From JALHSW01 sp038321755 (GTDB lineage: Bacteria > Actinomycetota > Acidimicrobiia > IMCC26256 > PALSA-555): 25,468 bases of DNA. The position numbers were made by a program, and so were the translations under genes. Location: contig JBBQFJ010000036.1 in the NCBI GenBank assembly GCA_038321755.1, positions 1-25,468 of the forward strand, in the 5' to 3' direction. Below the pieces are notes generated by a model. That model saw only the letters and a program-made list of their open reading frames with translations. It was not told where the DNA came from and made no database searches. Positions 13,634 through 23,233 of the stretch are shown here, piece after piece. Each line of letters opens with the position of its first letter. Position 1 is the first letter of the stretch.

Positions 13634-14332
13634 ATGCGCATCCGCAGAGTGTTGGTCGCGGGGCTCCTCGGGCTCACGGCAGTGCTGGTCGTCCCGCACG
13701 CCGCGTTCGCCGATGACCCGGGCGCGAAGGTGGGCAAGGAGCTCGTCGAGTGCGTCGAGTCGGCCGTGAAGGACAATGCCGGCGCGATCGAGAAGAAGGA
13801 CTACAAGGGCTTCGAGAACGATCTGCAGAACTGCAAGAAGGCAACCAGCCTCTTCACGCCTGCACTTCCCGAGCTCATCTGGGGTGGCATCGCGTTCCTG
13901 ATCGTCGCCTTCGTCCTGATGAAGTTTGCGTTCCCGCAGCTCAAGAAGGGTCTGAAGGCCCGCGAAGAGAAGATCCGGAGCGATCTCGAGGGAGCCGAGC
14001 AGGCTCGCCAGGACGCCGAGGCCGAGAAGGTGCAGTACCAGGCGCAGCTCAACGACGCGCGTGGCGAAGCGAGCCGCATCGTCGAGGAAGCCCGCCAGGC
14101 GGCCGAGGCCGTGCGTGCCGAGGTCATCGCCAAGGCCGACGCGGACGCCGCGGAGATCCGGACCCGGGCCAACGAGGACATCGCGCTCGCCCGTGAGCGT
14201 GCGATGAGCGACCTCCAGCACCAGGTCGGGGAGATCTCCATCGGACTCGCCGAGAAGATCGTCGAGCGGAATCTCGACCCGGACACCCAGGCCGCGCTGG
14301 TCGAGAGCTACATCAACTCGGTCGGGAACTGA
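13634..14332 (+). CDS. atpF: F1Fo ATP synthase subunit b with N-terminal signal peptide and extracytoplasmic segment
   Basis: The 232-residue protein has the usual b-subunit core: a membrane helix (about 80-100, PELIWGGIAFLIVAFVLM) and a long charged coiled coil (103 to about 215) that forms the peripheral stalk. In front of it stands MRIRRVLVAG and a hydrophobic stretch ending in AFA-DD, a convincing signal peptide (cleavage after about 26). A polar segment of about 50 residues with two cysteines (C40, C67) then precedes the anchor. Ordinary b subunits start directly with the membrane helix. ATG 13634 is chosen because AGGGAGGA lies 7 bases before it; ATG 13613 has no such site. The extra segment would sit outside the membrane. 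Confidence 0.93.
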   Translation: MRIRRVLVAGLLGLTAVLVVPHAAFADDPGAKVGKELVECVESAVKDNAGAIEKKDYKGFENDLQNCKKATSLFTPALPELIWGGIAFLIVAFVLMKFAFPQLKKGLKAREEKIRSDLEGAEQARQDAEAEKVQYQAQLNDARGEASRIVEEARQAAEAVRAEVIAKADADAAEIRTRANEDIALARERAMSDLQHQVGEISIGLAEKIVERNLDPDTQAALVESYINSVGN

Positions 14333-14334
14333 GC

Positions 14335-14865
14335 ATGGCGAGCCGGGGCAAGGTCGAGGCGTACGCACAGGCAATGCTCGAGGTGTCGCGTGCCGAAGGG
14401 CATCTCGCCGGGGTCGAGGACGACCTGTTCCGGTTCGCGCGCACGTTCGAGGCGAACGACTCGCTGCGCGTCGCCCTCACCGACCCCGCGCTCCCGATCG
14501 ATCGGCGGATCGCGGTGATCGACGAGCTGATGGGCGGCAAGGCGCTCGCAACGAGTGCCGCGCTCGCGTCGCTCGTGGTCGCGACCGGACAGGCGAGTGA
14601 CCTCGCGGCGATCGTCGACCGCATCGTCGAGCTCGCCGCCACTGAGCGCAAGCACGAGCTCGCCGAGGTCCGCACCGCGATCCCGCTCGACGACCAACAG
14701 ATCGAGCGCCTCGCCACGGCGCTGGGCAAGGCGACGGGCAAGGAGGTCGAGGTGAAGGTCATCGTCGACCCGACCGTCCTCGGAGGCATCGTGGCCCGCG
14801 TCGGCGACACCGTCATCGACGGCACCGTTCGCCACCGTCTCGAGCAGTTGAAGGAGCAGTTGTAG
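14335..14865 (+). CDS. atpH: F1Fo ATP synthase subunit delta
   Basis: This 176-residue subunit caps the F1 head and links it to the peripheral stalk. An N-terminal helical bundle (KVEAYAQAMLEVSRAEG) is followed by the conserved C-terminal region EVKVIVDPTVLGGIVARVGD and IDGTVRHRLEQLKEQL. It starts two bases after the atpF stop. Here delta is separate from b; it is not the b-delta fusion found in mycobacteria, where a second b-type protein pairs with it. Confidence 0.96.
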   Translation: MASRGKVEAYAQAMLEVSRAEGHLAGVEDDLFRFARTFEANDSLRVALTDPALPIDRRIAVIDELMGGKALATSAALASLVVATGQASDLAAIVDRIVELAATERKHELAEVRTAIPLDDQQIERLATALGKATGKEVEVKVIVDPTVLGGIVARVGDTVIDGTVRHRLEQLKEQL

Positions 14866-16482
14866 ATGGCTGAGTTGACGATCAACGCGGACGAGATCGC
14901 AGCCGCGCTCCGCACGCACGTCGAGTCGTTCACCCCATCGCTCGAGGCGGCGCGCGTCGGGCGCGTGCTCGAGGTCGGGGACGGCATCGCCCGCATCGCG
15001 GGGCTCCCCGAGACCGCCGTCAACGAGCTCCTCGAGTTCGAGGGCGGATCGCAGGGACTGGCCCTGAACCTCGACGAGGACTCGATCGGTGCAGTCATCC
15101 TGGGCGAGGCCGACGAAGTCGAAGAGGGTCACACCGTGCGCGCCACGGGCCGGATCCTCTCCGTGCCGGTCGGCGACGCGCTCATCGGTCGCGTGACCGA
15201 CGCGCTGGGGCAGCCCATCGACGGCAAGGGCCCGATCGCGACGGACTCGGTCCGTCGCCTCGAGGTCCAGGCGCCCGGCATCGTCGGGCGCCAGCCGGTG
15301 CACGAGCCGCTGCAGACCGGCATCAAGGCGATCGACGCGATGACGCCCATCGGGCGTGGTCAGCGCGAGCTCATCATCGGTGACCGCAAGACCGGCAAGA
15401 CGACGGTCGCCATCGACACGATCCTGAACCAGCGCGGCCAGGGCGTGAAGTGCATCTACGTGGCCATCGGCCAGAAGGGCTCGTCCGTCGCGCAGACGGT
15501 CGCCACGCTCGAAGAGCACGGTGCGATGGAGTACACGGTCGTCGTCAACGCACCCGCGGCCGACGAGGCGGTGTTCAAGTACCTCGCACCGTATGCGGGT
15601 TGTGCGATGGGCCAGCACTGGATGGACAACGGCGAGCATGCACTCGTCGTCTACGACGACCTCTCGAAGCAGGCCGAGGCGTATCGCCAGCTCGCGCTGT
15701 TGCTGCGGCGCCCACCGGGCCGTGAGGCGTACCCCGGGGACGTCTTCTACCTCCACAGCCGCCTGCTCGAGCGCGCCGCGAAGCTCAGCGAAGCGCTCGG
15801 TTCGGGTTCGCTCACCGCGCTCCCGATCATCGAGACGAAGGCCGGCGACGTCTCGGCGTACATCCCGACCAACGTGATCTCGATCACCGACGGTCAGATC
15901 TACTTGATCGACGACTTGTTCAAGTCCGGTGTGCGTCCGGCCGTGGACGTCGGCATCTCGGTCTCCCGAGTCGGGAGCGCCGCGCAGATCAAGGCGATGA
16001 AGTCCGTCTCGGGAACGCTGAAGCTCGACCTCGCGCAGTTCCGCGAGCTCGAGGCGTTCGCGACCTTCGGCTCCGAGCTCGACGCGGTGTCGCGTGCGCA
16101 GCTCGATCGTGGTGAGCGACTCGTCGAGCTGCTCAAGCAGCCGCTGAACTCCCCGATGCCCGTCGAGGAGCAGGTCATCTCGATCTACGCCGGCACCGAG
16201 GGCGTGCTCGATGACCTGCCGGTCGGCGAGGTCAAGCGCTTCGAGTCCGAGCTGCTCGAATGGTTCCGCTCCCGCCACGCCGGTCTGCTCAGCGCGGTGC
16301 GCGACACCGGGAAGCTGCCCGAGACCGACGAGATCGAGAACGCGGTCAGCGCGTTCAAGACGCAGTTCGTTGCGACGCTCGCGGTCGACGACGGCTCCGG
16401 GATCGGTGCTGCCGACCCGACGGCCACCGACGCCGAGGCACCCGGCGAGGCCGAGTCCCACAAGACCCTCGAGACGGAATAG
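14866..16482 (+). CDS. atpA: F1Fo ATP synthase subunit alpha
   Basis: The 538-residue non-catalytic nucleotide-binding subunit has the P-loop GDRKTGKT (172-179), the preceding GRGQRELIIGD, and the VGSAAQIKAMK motif downstream. Its ATG directly follows the atpH TAG, with AAGGAG 9 bases before it. After AFKTQF the protein runs on for about 37 residues (502-538) that are acidic and Ala/Gly/Pro-rich. Actinobacterial alpha subunits commonly have such a tail, and in mycobacteria it restrains ATP hydrolysis; whether this tail does so is inference. Confidence 0.98.
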   Translation: MAELTINADEIAAALRTHVESFTPSLEAARVGRVLEVGDGIARIAGLPETAVNELLEFEGGSQGLALNLDEDSIGAVILGEADEVEEGHTVRATGRILSVPVGDALIGRVTDALGQPIDGKGPIATDSVRRLEVQAPGIVGRQPVHEPLQTGIKAIDAMTPIGRGQRELIIGDRKTGKTTVAIDTILNQRGQGVKCIYVAIGQKGSSVAQTVATLEEHGAMEYTVVVNAPAADEAVFKYLAPYAGCAMGQHWMDNGEHALVVYDDLSKQAEAYRQLALLLRRPPGREAYPGDVFYLHSRLLERAAKLSEALGSGSLTALPIIETKAGDVSAYIPTNVISITDGQIYLIDDLFKSGVRPAVDVGISVSRVGSAAQIKAMKSVSGTLKLDLAQFRELEAFATFGSELDAVSRAQLDRGERLVELLKQPLNSPMPVEEQVISIYAGTEGVLDDLPVGEVKRFESELLEWFRSRHAGLLSAVRDTGKLPETDEIENAVSAFKTQFVATLAVDDGSGIGAADPTATDAEAPGEAESHKTLETE

Positions 16483-16488
16483 CGCACC

Positions 16489-17454
16489 ATGGCCGGTGGG
16501 CAAGAGCGGATCCTGCGGCGACGCATCCGCAGCGTCCAGTCGACGAAGAAGATCACCCGCGCGATGGAGCTCATCGCCGGGAGCAGGATCGTCCGCGCGC
16601 AGGGACGGGTGCAGGCGGCGGTTCCTTACAGCGACACGATCACGGAAGTCGTCCGGGATCTCGCGGCTGCGGGCGCCGGTGCGAGCAGCCCGCTGCTCGA
16701 GCCGCGTCCGGAGATCCACAAGGTCGCGCACATCGTCATCGCGGCCGATCGTGGCCTGTGCGGTGGGTACAACTCATCCGTCATCCGTGCCGCGGAGGGC
16801 TCGATGCGCGAGCACGCGAAGCTCGGTCGTGGCTACGGGCTCGTGGTGGTGGGCCGCAAGGCCGAGAGCTACTTCCGGTATCGTGACTACCGCATCGACG
16901 CGGGGTTCACCGGCTTCTCCGAGCAGCCGACCTACGAGAACGCGCGCGAGATCGCGAACGCCGTCGAGGGTCCGTTCCTGAGCGGCGAGTACGACCTCGT
17001 CGAGCTGATCTACACCCGGTTCGTCTCGGCCGGCAGCCAGGAGGTGGTGGTGCGGCCGTTGATGCCGCTCGACCAGGAGAGCCTCGAGGGTGGCGACGCC
17101 CGTCCGGATGCACAGCCCGACGGCTCCGCATCACCCACGTATGAGTTCGAGCCGTCACCCGATGCGATCCTCGAGCGACTCCTGCCCCGATACGCCGAGG
17201 CGCGGGTCTACGCGGCGCTGCTGAACGCGGCTGCCTCGGAGCAGGCCGCGCGCCAGCGCGCCATGAAGGCTGCCACCGACAACGCGGATGACCTCATCAC
17301 CAAGCTGTCCCGCATCATGAACCGCGCTCGCCAGGACTCGATCACGACCGAGATCATGGAGATCGTCGGCGGCGCCGAATCGCTGCGCCAGTCGAAGAAC
17401 GACCACGACGTGCACGAGCGCTACGACTTCGCCCACGCCACCCCGGAAGCCTGA
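16489..17454 (+). CDS. atpG: F1Fo ATP synthase subunit gamma
   Basis: This is the 321-residue central shaft. The N-terminal coiled-coil helix reads RRRIRSVQSTKKITRAMELI (10-29). AADRGLCGGYNSSVIR (about 85-100) is the family signature, and the C-terminal helix contains RQRAMKAATDNADDLI and RARQDSITTEIMEIVGGAE. Between the Rossmann-like domain and the C-terminal helix there is an Asp/Pro/Ser-rich insertion (around 201-222) longer than in enterobacterial gamma. The tail after VGGAES (QSKNDHDVHERYDFAHATPEA) extends past the usual end by roughly 20 residues. Confidence 0.97.
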   Translation: MAGGQERILRRRIRSVQSTKKITRAMELIAGSRIVRAQGRVQAAVPYSDTITEVVRDLAAAGAGASSPLLEPRPEIHKVAHIVIAADRGLCGGYNSSVIRAAEGSMREHAKLGRGYGLVVVGRKAESYFRYRDYRIDAGFTGFSEQPTYENAREIANAVEGPFLSGEYDLVELIYTRFVSAGSQEVVVRPLMPLDQESLEGGDARPDAQPDGSASPTYEFEPSPDAILERLLPRYAEARVYAALLNAAASEQAARQRAMKAATDNADDLITKLSRIMNRARQDSITTEIMEIVGGAESLRQSKNDHDVHERYDFAHATPEA

Positions 17455-17465
17455 GGAGCACCCCC

Positions 17466-18913
<1,448 letters not shown>

Positions 18914-18914
<1 letters not shown>

Positions 18915-19363
18915 TGGCGGAGAACGGGATCCTCCAGGTCCAGGTCGTCTCGCCCGAGAAGATCCTCTACGAGGGTGAAGGCGAGATGGTCGTGTGTCGC
19001 ACGGCTGACGGTGACATCGCGTTCCTGCCCCAGCACGCGCCGTTCCTGGGCGCGCTCGGTGTCGCGAAGGTGCGAGTGATCCTCCCAACGAATGCCGCGC
19101 CGACGAGCGTCGCGCATCCCGACGGTGAGCAGGTCATGGCTGTGCACGCAGGGTTCGTCGAGGTCAGCAACGACCGCGTGATCGTGTTGTCGGATGTCGC
19201 CGAGCTCCCGGAGCAGATCGACGTCCCGCGCGCCGAGGCGGCCAAGGCGCGCGCCGAAGCGGCGCTCGCCGCGAACGAGCTCGACGAAGATGCCGCCGAG
19301 GCACTCGCGCGGGCGGACCTCCGCCTCGAGGTCGCAGGCGTCGCCCCCGCGGCAGCTCACTGA
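18914..19363 (+). CDS. atpC: F1Fo ATP synthase subunit epsilon
   Basis: The 149-residue subunit sits on the foot of gamma and regulates hydrolysis. The N-terminal beta-sandwich begins LQVQVVSPEKILYEGE and contains ADGDIAFLPQHAPFLGAL. The C-terminal helical part, AEAAKARAEAAL and EALARADLRLEVA, is present, so it has both domains. It is the last atp gene. No terminator hairpin is visible in the 30 bases before the next gene. Confidence 0.96.
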
Positions 19364-19381
19364 GCAGGAGCTCGGTGCGCG

Positions 19382-19387
19382 TAGCCT
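19382..19387 (+). promoter_or_regulatory. Leaderless-type -10 box for the secreted putative glycosidase
   Basis: TAGCCT is separated by 6 bases from the ATG at 19394, with no Shine-Dalgarno sequence, suggesting that the gene has its own start separate from the atp operon. Confidence 0.5.
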
Positions 19388-19393
19388 GACGCC

Positions 19394-20323
19394 ATGGACA
19401 AACCGTTCGTGTGGGCTGCTGCGCTCATCTGCTCCGTCGTGCTCGCCGGAACGGTGGTAGTCACCGCGACGGGGAGTGGCGCGGCTCGCGCCGCGACGGG
19501 CGACGTGCGCCCGTTCCGGGGGATCGGGACCTGGGTCGACGTGTACGACTACGTCCCGGGCTTCCAGGACGACGGTGGACCGCCGCCTGTGTCCGTCGAC
19601 AGCATCGACGACATGCAGCACCTCGGGGTCAAGACCCTCTACCTCCAGTCGGCGCAGGACGACAGCCGCATCAAGGGTCAGACGGTGCTGCCGGAGCTGC
19701 TCGGCGCGTTCCTCCGCCGGGCTCACGCCGCCGGCATCCGCGTCGTCGCGTGGTACCTGCCGAAGTTCTCGGATCCCGCAACGGACCTGCGCCGGATCAA
19801 GGCGTTGGCGAGCTTCACGAGCAGAGGCCAGCGCTTCGACGGCATCGCGCTCGACATCGAGTGGACCTCGGGAGTCCCTGATCCCGCAGCGCGCAACACG
19901 GCCCTCGTGCAGCTCGCGAAGCACGCTCGCGATGCGGTGGACGACCGTCCGCTCGGCGCGATCGTCCTTGATCCCGTCCTGCTCGAAGAGGTGAACACTC
20001 GGTACTGGCCGGCGTTCCCGTGGAAGAAGATCGCGAACGAGTTCGACGTCTGGCTCCCGATGACCTACTGGACGAATCGCGAGTCGTCGTCCGGATTCCG
20101 TGAGGGGTTCGCCTACACCGATGAGAACATCCGTCGAGTGCGCAAGCGGCTCGGGAGTGCGGATGCCGCGGTCCACCCGATCGGGGGGATCGCCAACCAA
20201 GCAAGCGCGGCCGACTACATCGGATTCGTGCGAGCCGCGAAGCAGCGCCACGCGATCGGTTGGTCGGTCTACGACTTCAACACCACGACCAGCTCGAGCT
20301 GGCCGTGGTTGCGCGGTCACTAG
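19394..20323 (+). CDS. Secreted TIM-barrel putative glycoside hydrolase
   Basis: This 309-residue protein has a signal peptide (hydrophobic 7-24, likely cut near ARA-AT at 33). The rest reads as an alpha/beta barrel: GIGTWVDVYDY (43-53), LGVKTLYLQS (77-86), GIRVVAWYLP (114-123), FDGIALDIEWTSG (148-160), VWLPMTYW (219-226) and a final AIGWSVYDFN strand. D154 and E156 at the end of a core strand are candidate catalytic acids. The layout recalls DUF4015-type and related putative glycosidases, but I cannot assign a named family. There is no lipobox, so it is probably released or wall-associated. It could act on the same surface polysaccharide as the nearby enzymes; substrate unknown. Confidence 0.75.
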   Translation: MDKPFVWAAALICSVVLAGTVVVTATGSGAARAATGDVRPFRGIGTWVDVYDYVPGFQDDGGPPPVSVDSIDDMQHLGVKTLYLQSAQDDSRIKGQTVLPELLGAFLRRAHAAGIRVVAWYLPKFSDPATDLRRIKALASFTSRGQRFDGIALDIEWTSGVPDPAARNTALVQLAKHARDAVDDRPLGAIVLDPVLLEEVNTRYWPAFPWKKIANEFDVWLPMTYWTNRESSSGFREGFAYTDENIRRVRKRLGSADAAVHPIGGIANQASAADYIGFVRAAKQRHAIGWSVYDFNTTTSSSWPWLRGH

Positions 20324-20326
20324 GCT
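20321..20326 (+). promoter_or_regulatory. -10 box sharing bases with the upstream stop codon
   Basis: TAGGCT begins with the TAG stop of the preceding gene and lies 7 bases before the sulfotransferase GTG at 20334. It fits the leaderless spacing seen elsewhere in the window. Confidence 0.4.
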
Positions 20327-20333
20327 CGGGTTG

Positions 20334-21245
20334 GTGCTGGCCAACACGATCATCGCCGGGGTCGAGAAGGCGGCGACCACCTCCCTCTTCGTCTCGCTGG
20401 CCGCCCACCCCGAGGTCGCCCCGGCCTCGGTGAAGGAGACGCGGTACTTCTCGCCGCTGATCTACGGGGCGGAACCGGAACCGCTCGCGGTCTACGAGGA
20501 GTACTTCGCCGAGGCGGGCGATCGCCCTCGGCGCCTCGAGGCCACGCCCCGGTACTGCACCGGGGGGCGCGTGGTCGCCGAGCGGATCGACGCGGTGTGC
20601 GGCCCGGGCACGCGGGTGATCATCGTGCTGCGCGAGCCCGTCGAGCGCTTCTCGTCGTTCTTCACCTTCCAGAAGGCGCGCCTTCGCCTTCCCGAGGATC
20701 TCACGATCGACGACTATGTCGTCCGATCGTTGGCGATGTCAGACGACGACCTCCACGACCCGGAGCAGCACGCGTGGACGGCGTTCCACAGCGGCTGCTA
20801 CGCCGATCTGCTGCCGGGCTGGCGCGACGTGTTCGGCGCGCGCCTGCAAGTGCTCTTCTTCGAGAATCTCATGGCTGCACCCGATGCTGTCTTGCGCGGG
20901 GTGGCGGCCTTCCTCGAGATCGACCCCGATGCCTTCGCGAGCTACGAGCTCGCGTCCGAGAACCGCACGACGGCGTACAAGCGCGCCGGGTTCCAGCGGG
21001 TCGCGCTCGCGCTCAACGATCGTCTCGAGCGGTTCCTCCGTCGCCACTACAAGCTCAAGGACCGGATGCGATCGCTGTACTACCGCGTCAACGGCCGGGC
21101 CGCCGGGAGCTCGGAGATGTCGGACACCGCGCGCGCCGAGCTCGTCGCGGCCTACGCGGAGCCGAACGAGCGACTCCGGGCGCAGCTCGAGGCGATGGCG
21201 GTGGAGCTGCCGGACTGGCTCTCGACGTCGCGCGCGAGCGCCTGA
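20334..21245 (+). CDS. PAPS-dependent sulfotransferase
   Basis: The 303-residue protein has the 5'-phosphosulfate loop AGVEKAATTSLF (8-19) right after the first strand, with K12 in the key position. The 3'-phosphate-binding motif is VIIVLREPVERFSSFF (95-110), with R100 and S108. This is the layout of carbohydrate sulfotransferases (Sulfotransfer_1/3), which move sulfate from PAPS to a sugar hydroxyl. No signal peptide is seen. GTG 20334 is preferred because the P-loop strand starts at once; TTG 20331 is a possible alternative. The C-terminal part is basic (RRHYKLKDRM). With a secreted glycosidase upstream, glycan or glycolipid sulfation is likely; the acceptor is unknown. Confidence 0.88.
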   Translation: MLANTIIAGVEKAATTSLFVSLAAHPEVAPASVKETRYFSPLIYGAEPEPLAVYEEYFAEAGDRPRRLEATPRYCTGGRVVAERIDAVCGPGTRVIIVLREPVERFSSFFTFQKARLRLPEDLTIDDYVVRSLAMSDDDLHDPEQHAWTAFHSGCYADLLPGWRDVFGARLQVLFFENLMAAPDAVLRGVAAFLEIDPDAFASYELASENRTTAYKRAGFQRVALALNDRLERFLRRHYKLKDRMRSLYYRVNGRAAGSSEMSDTARAELVAAYAEPNERLRAQLEAMAVELPDWLSTSRASA

Positions 21246-21259
21246 TCGAGGAGGGCACG

Positions 21260-23233
21260 ATGACCCTCGTCGCGAACATCCTCCTCGGCGTCGTCATCGG
21301 GGTGACGTACGTCGTGGTGGTGGCCTGGCTCAGCAGCCGGATCCTGGGGGTCCGCCTCGGTCGGTGGCGCGGGCTCGTCGCAGGGACCGTGGGCTTCTTG
21401 AGCGGCGTGATCGCCGCTGCGGTGGTGTCGGGTGGCACCGTTGAGCTCGACTGGGACTCGGGCTTCGTCATCCTCTTCTTCGGCGTGCTCGCGACGATGG
21501 TCGTCAGCATCGTCCTCGACGTCGTCACGAGGAGCGGTCGCGTCAGCCAAGGCCGTGGTCGCCGGTTCCTGGTGCACCCTGCTCGCACCGTCAAGGGGTT
21601 CTTCGCACCCTACGGGCGCATGCGCGAGGTGATGGGCAACGCTCGACGCGAGAACCTCATTCACGTCCGGTACGCATCGCTGTCCGCGCTCGAGTCGGCT
21701 GACTTCGCGCGTCGTCTCCGACTCGTCCTCGAGGACTCGGGTGGGATGTTCGTGAAGTTCGGCCAGATCGCCTCGACTCGAGGCGATCTCCTGCCCGACG
21801 TGCTCACGGAAGAGCTCGGTCACCTCCGCGCCGACGTTCGGCCCGTGCCTGCGGAAGATGTGCGCGACGTGCTCGAGCAGGAGCTCGGCGAGTCGGTCGA
21901 CACCGCGTTCGCATCTTTCGAGTGGGAGCCGCTCGCGGCCGCATCGATCGGTCAGACCCATCGGGCGACGTTGCAGGACGGGACCCGCGTCGTCGTGAAG
22001 GTCCAGCGCCCGGGGATCGATGACGTCGTTCGCCGTGATGCATCGGTGCTCCGGCTCGTGGCCGGCCAGCTCGAGCGACGGGTCGAGGCCGCGCAGCGCG
22101 TCGGCGTGTGTGAGCTGGCCGAGGAGCTGATCGCCGGCATCGAAGAGGAGCTCGACTACGCCCACGAAGCCTCGGTCGGGAGCCGCCTGCGTGAGAACCG
22201 CGCGGACGACGAGGGCATCGCGATCCCGGCCGTGCACCGGACGCTCTCGACGTCGCGGGTCCTGGTGATGGACGAGATCCTCGGGAAGGGCGTCGACGAC
22301 GCGGCATCGGTCGACGCGTGCGGTGTGTCGCGCGACGTCCTCGCTCGCCGCCTCCTCGCATCGTTCCTCGGTCAGGTCCTGCACGATGGGCTGTACCACG
22401 CTGATCCCCACCCGGGGAACCTCTTCGTCGACTCGCATGGCACGTTGTGGTTCCTCGACTTCGGATCCGTGGGGCGGCTGGACCCGGTGTCGCTCGAGGG
22501 GCTGCAAGGTCTGGCGATCGCGTTCTCGCTGCAGGACGCGAACCTGCTCGCCCGAGCGGTGAGTCACCTCGCGGGCGACGACGGCGCGACCGATCTGCGC
22601 TCCCTCGAAGGTGATCTCGGGGTGATCCTCGGCGACGTCAACGCGGGCGGTGGCATCGACCCGCAGGTCGTGATGCAGGTCCTCGCCGTGATGGAGCGTC
22701 ACGGTCTCCACACGCCTCGCTCGATCTCGCTGCTCTCACGAGCACTGCTCACGCTCGAGGGCACGCTGAAGATGCTCGACCCGACGTTCGACCTCGCGGT
22801 GGAGGGTGAGCGGGTGGTGTCGCGCGATCGCAAGGACGTGATCGACTCACCGCAGGAGATGGTGAAGCGCGAGCTGCTCCGCGCGCTGCCGTCGCTCCGA
22901 GCACTTCCCGGGAACGTCGAGGCGCTGACGAACCAGCTCCGCTCGGGGCGCCTGACCGTCCGCACCGAGAGCTTCTCCGGCGGAGATCGGCGGGTCGTCG
23001 ACCGTTGGGTCGACCGCCTCCTCGTCGCAGCGACAGGTGGGTTCGGGGCGCTCGCGTCGGCTGGGCTGCTCGTCGCGGCTGGTCTGACGGCCGACAAGGG
23101 AGTGCAGGACGCGCTGTGGTTGCTCGGCTTCGCAGGGCTGACGTTCTCGACCGCGCTCTTGATGCGGAGCGTCGCGCAGGCGCTGCGACGACTCCCGCCC
23201 CGCGAGGACGATCAGTACTCGAGTGACGAGTAG
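21260..23233 (+). CDS. UbiB/ABC1-family atypical kinase, membrane-anchored
   Basis: The 657-residue protein has three N-terminal membrane helices (about 5-25, 38-57, 68-88) ahead of the ABC1 kinase-like core, and two more near the C-terminus (about 595-640). Core motifs are KFGQIASTRGDLLP (166-179, the KxGQ helix), AAASIGQTHRATL (227-239, the Ala-rich loop replacing the Gly-rich loop), VVVKVQRPG (244-252, ATP lysine K247), HADPHPGNLF (380-389) and LDFGSVG (399-405). UbiB proteins support quinone and isoprenoid-lipid metabolism. ATG 21260 has GAGGAGGG 5 bases upstream; the open frame further upstream overlaps the sulfotransferase and is not coding. It ends tail to tail with glpX, overlapping by 22 bases. 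Confidence 0.9.
   Translation: MTLVANILLGVVIGVTYVVVVAWLSSRILGVRLGRWRGLVAGTVGFLSGVIAAAVVSGGTVELDWDSGFVILFFGVLATMVVSIVLDVVTRSGRVSQGRGRRFLVHPARTVKGFFAPYGRMREVMGNARRENLIHVRYASLSALESADFARRLRLVLEDSGGMFVKFGQIASTRGDLLPDVLTEELGHLRADVRPVPAEDVRDVLEQELGESVDTAFASFEWEPLAAASIGQTHRATLQDGTRVVVKVQRPGIDDVVRRDASVLRLVAGQLERRVEAAQRVGVCELAEELIAGIEEELDYAHEASVGSRLRENRADDEGIAIPAVHRTLSTSRVLVMDEILGKGVDDAASVDACGVSRDVLARRLLASFLGQVLHDGLYHADPHPGNLFVDSHGTLWFLDFGSVGRLDPVSLEGLQGLAIAFSLQDANLLARAVSHLAGDDGATDLRSLEGDLGVILGDVNAGGGIDPQVVMQVLAVMERHGLHTPRSISLLSRALLTLEGTLKMLDPTFDLAVEGERVVSRDRKDVIDSPQEMVKRELLRALPSLRALPGNVEALTNQLRSGRLTVRTESFSGGDRRVVDRWVDRLLVAATGGFGALASAGLLVAAGLTADKGVQDALWLLGFAGLTFSTALLMRSVAQALRRLPPREDDQYSSDE

Noticed and set aside
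14308..16731. Very long minus-strand open frame opposite atpH, atpA and atpG
   Set aside because: It is a mirror of the strong third-position GC bias in the real atp genes; its translation is Arg/Asp/Leu-rich with no family motifs. The same applies to 17421-19088 and 18773-20380 on the minus strand and 1597-2850 opposite the lipoproteins.
20597..21259. A 220-residue N-terminal extension of the UbiB-like protein
   Set aside because: This stretch overlaps the sulfotransferase in another frame, and ATG 21260 has a strong GAGGAGGG site and starts the first membrane helix.
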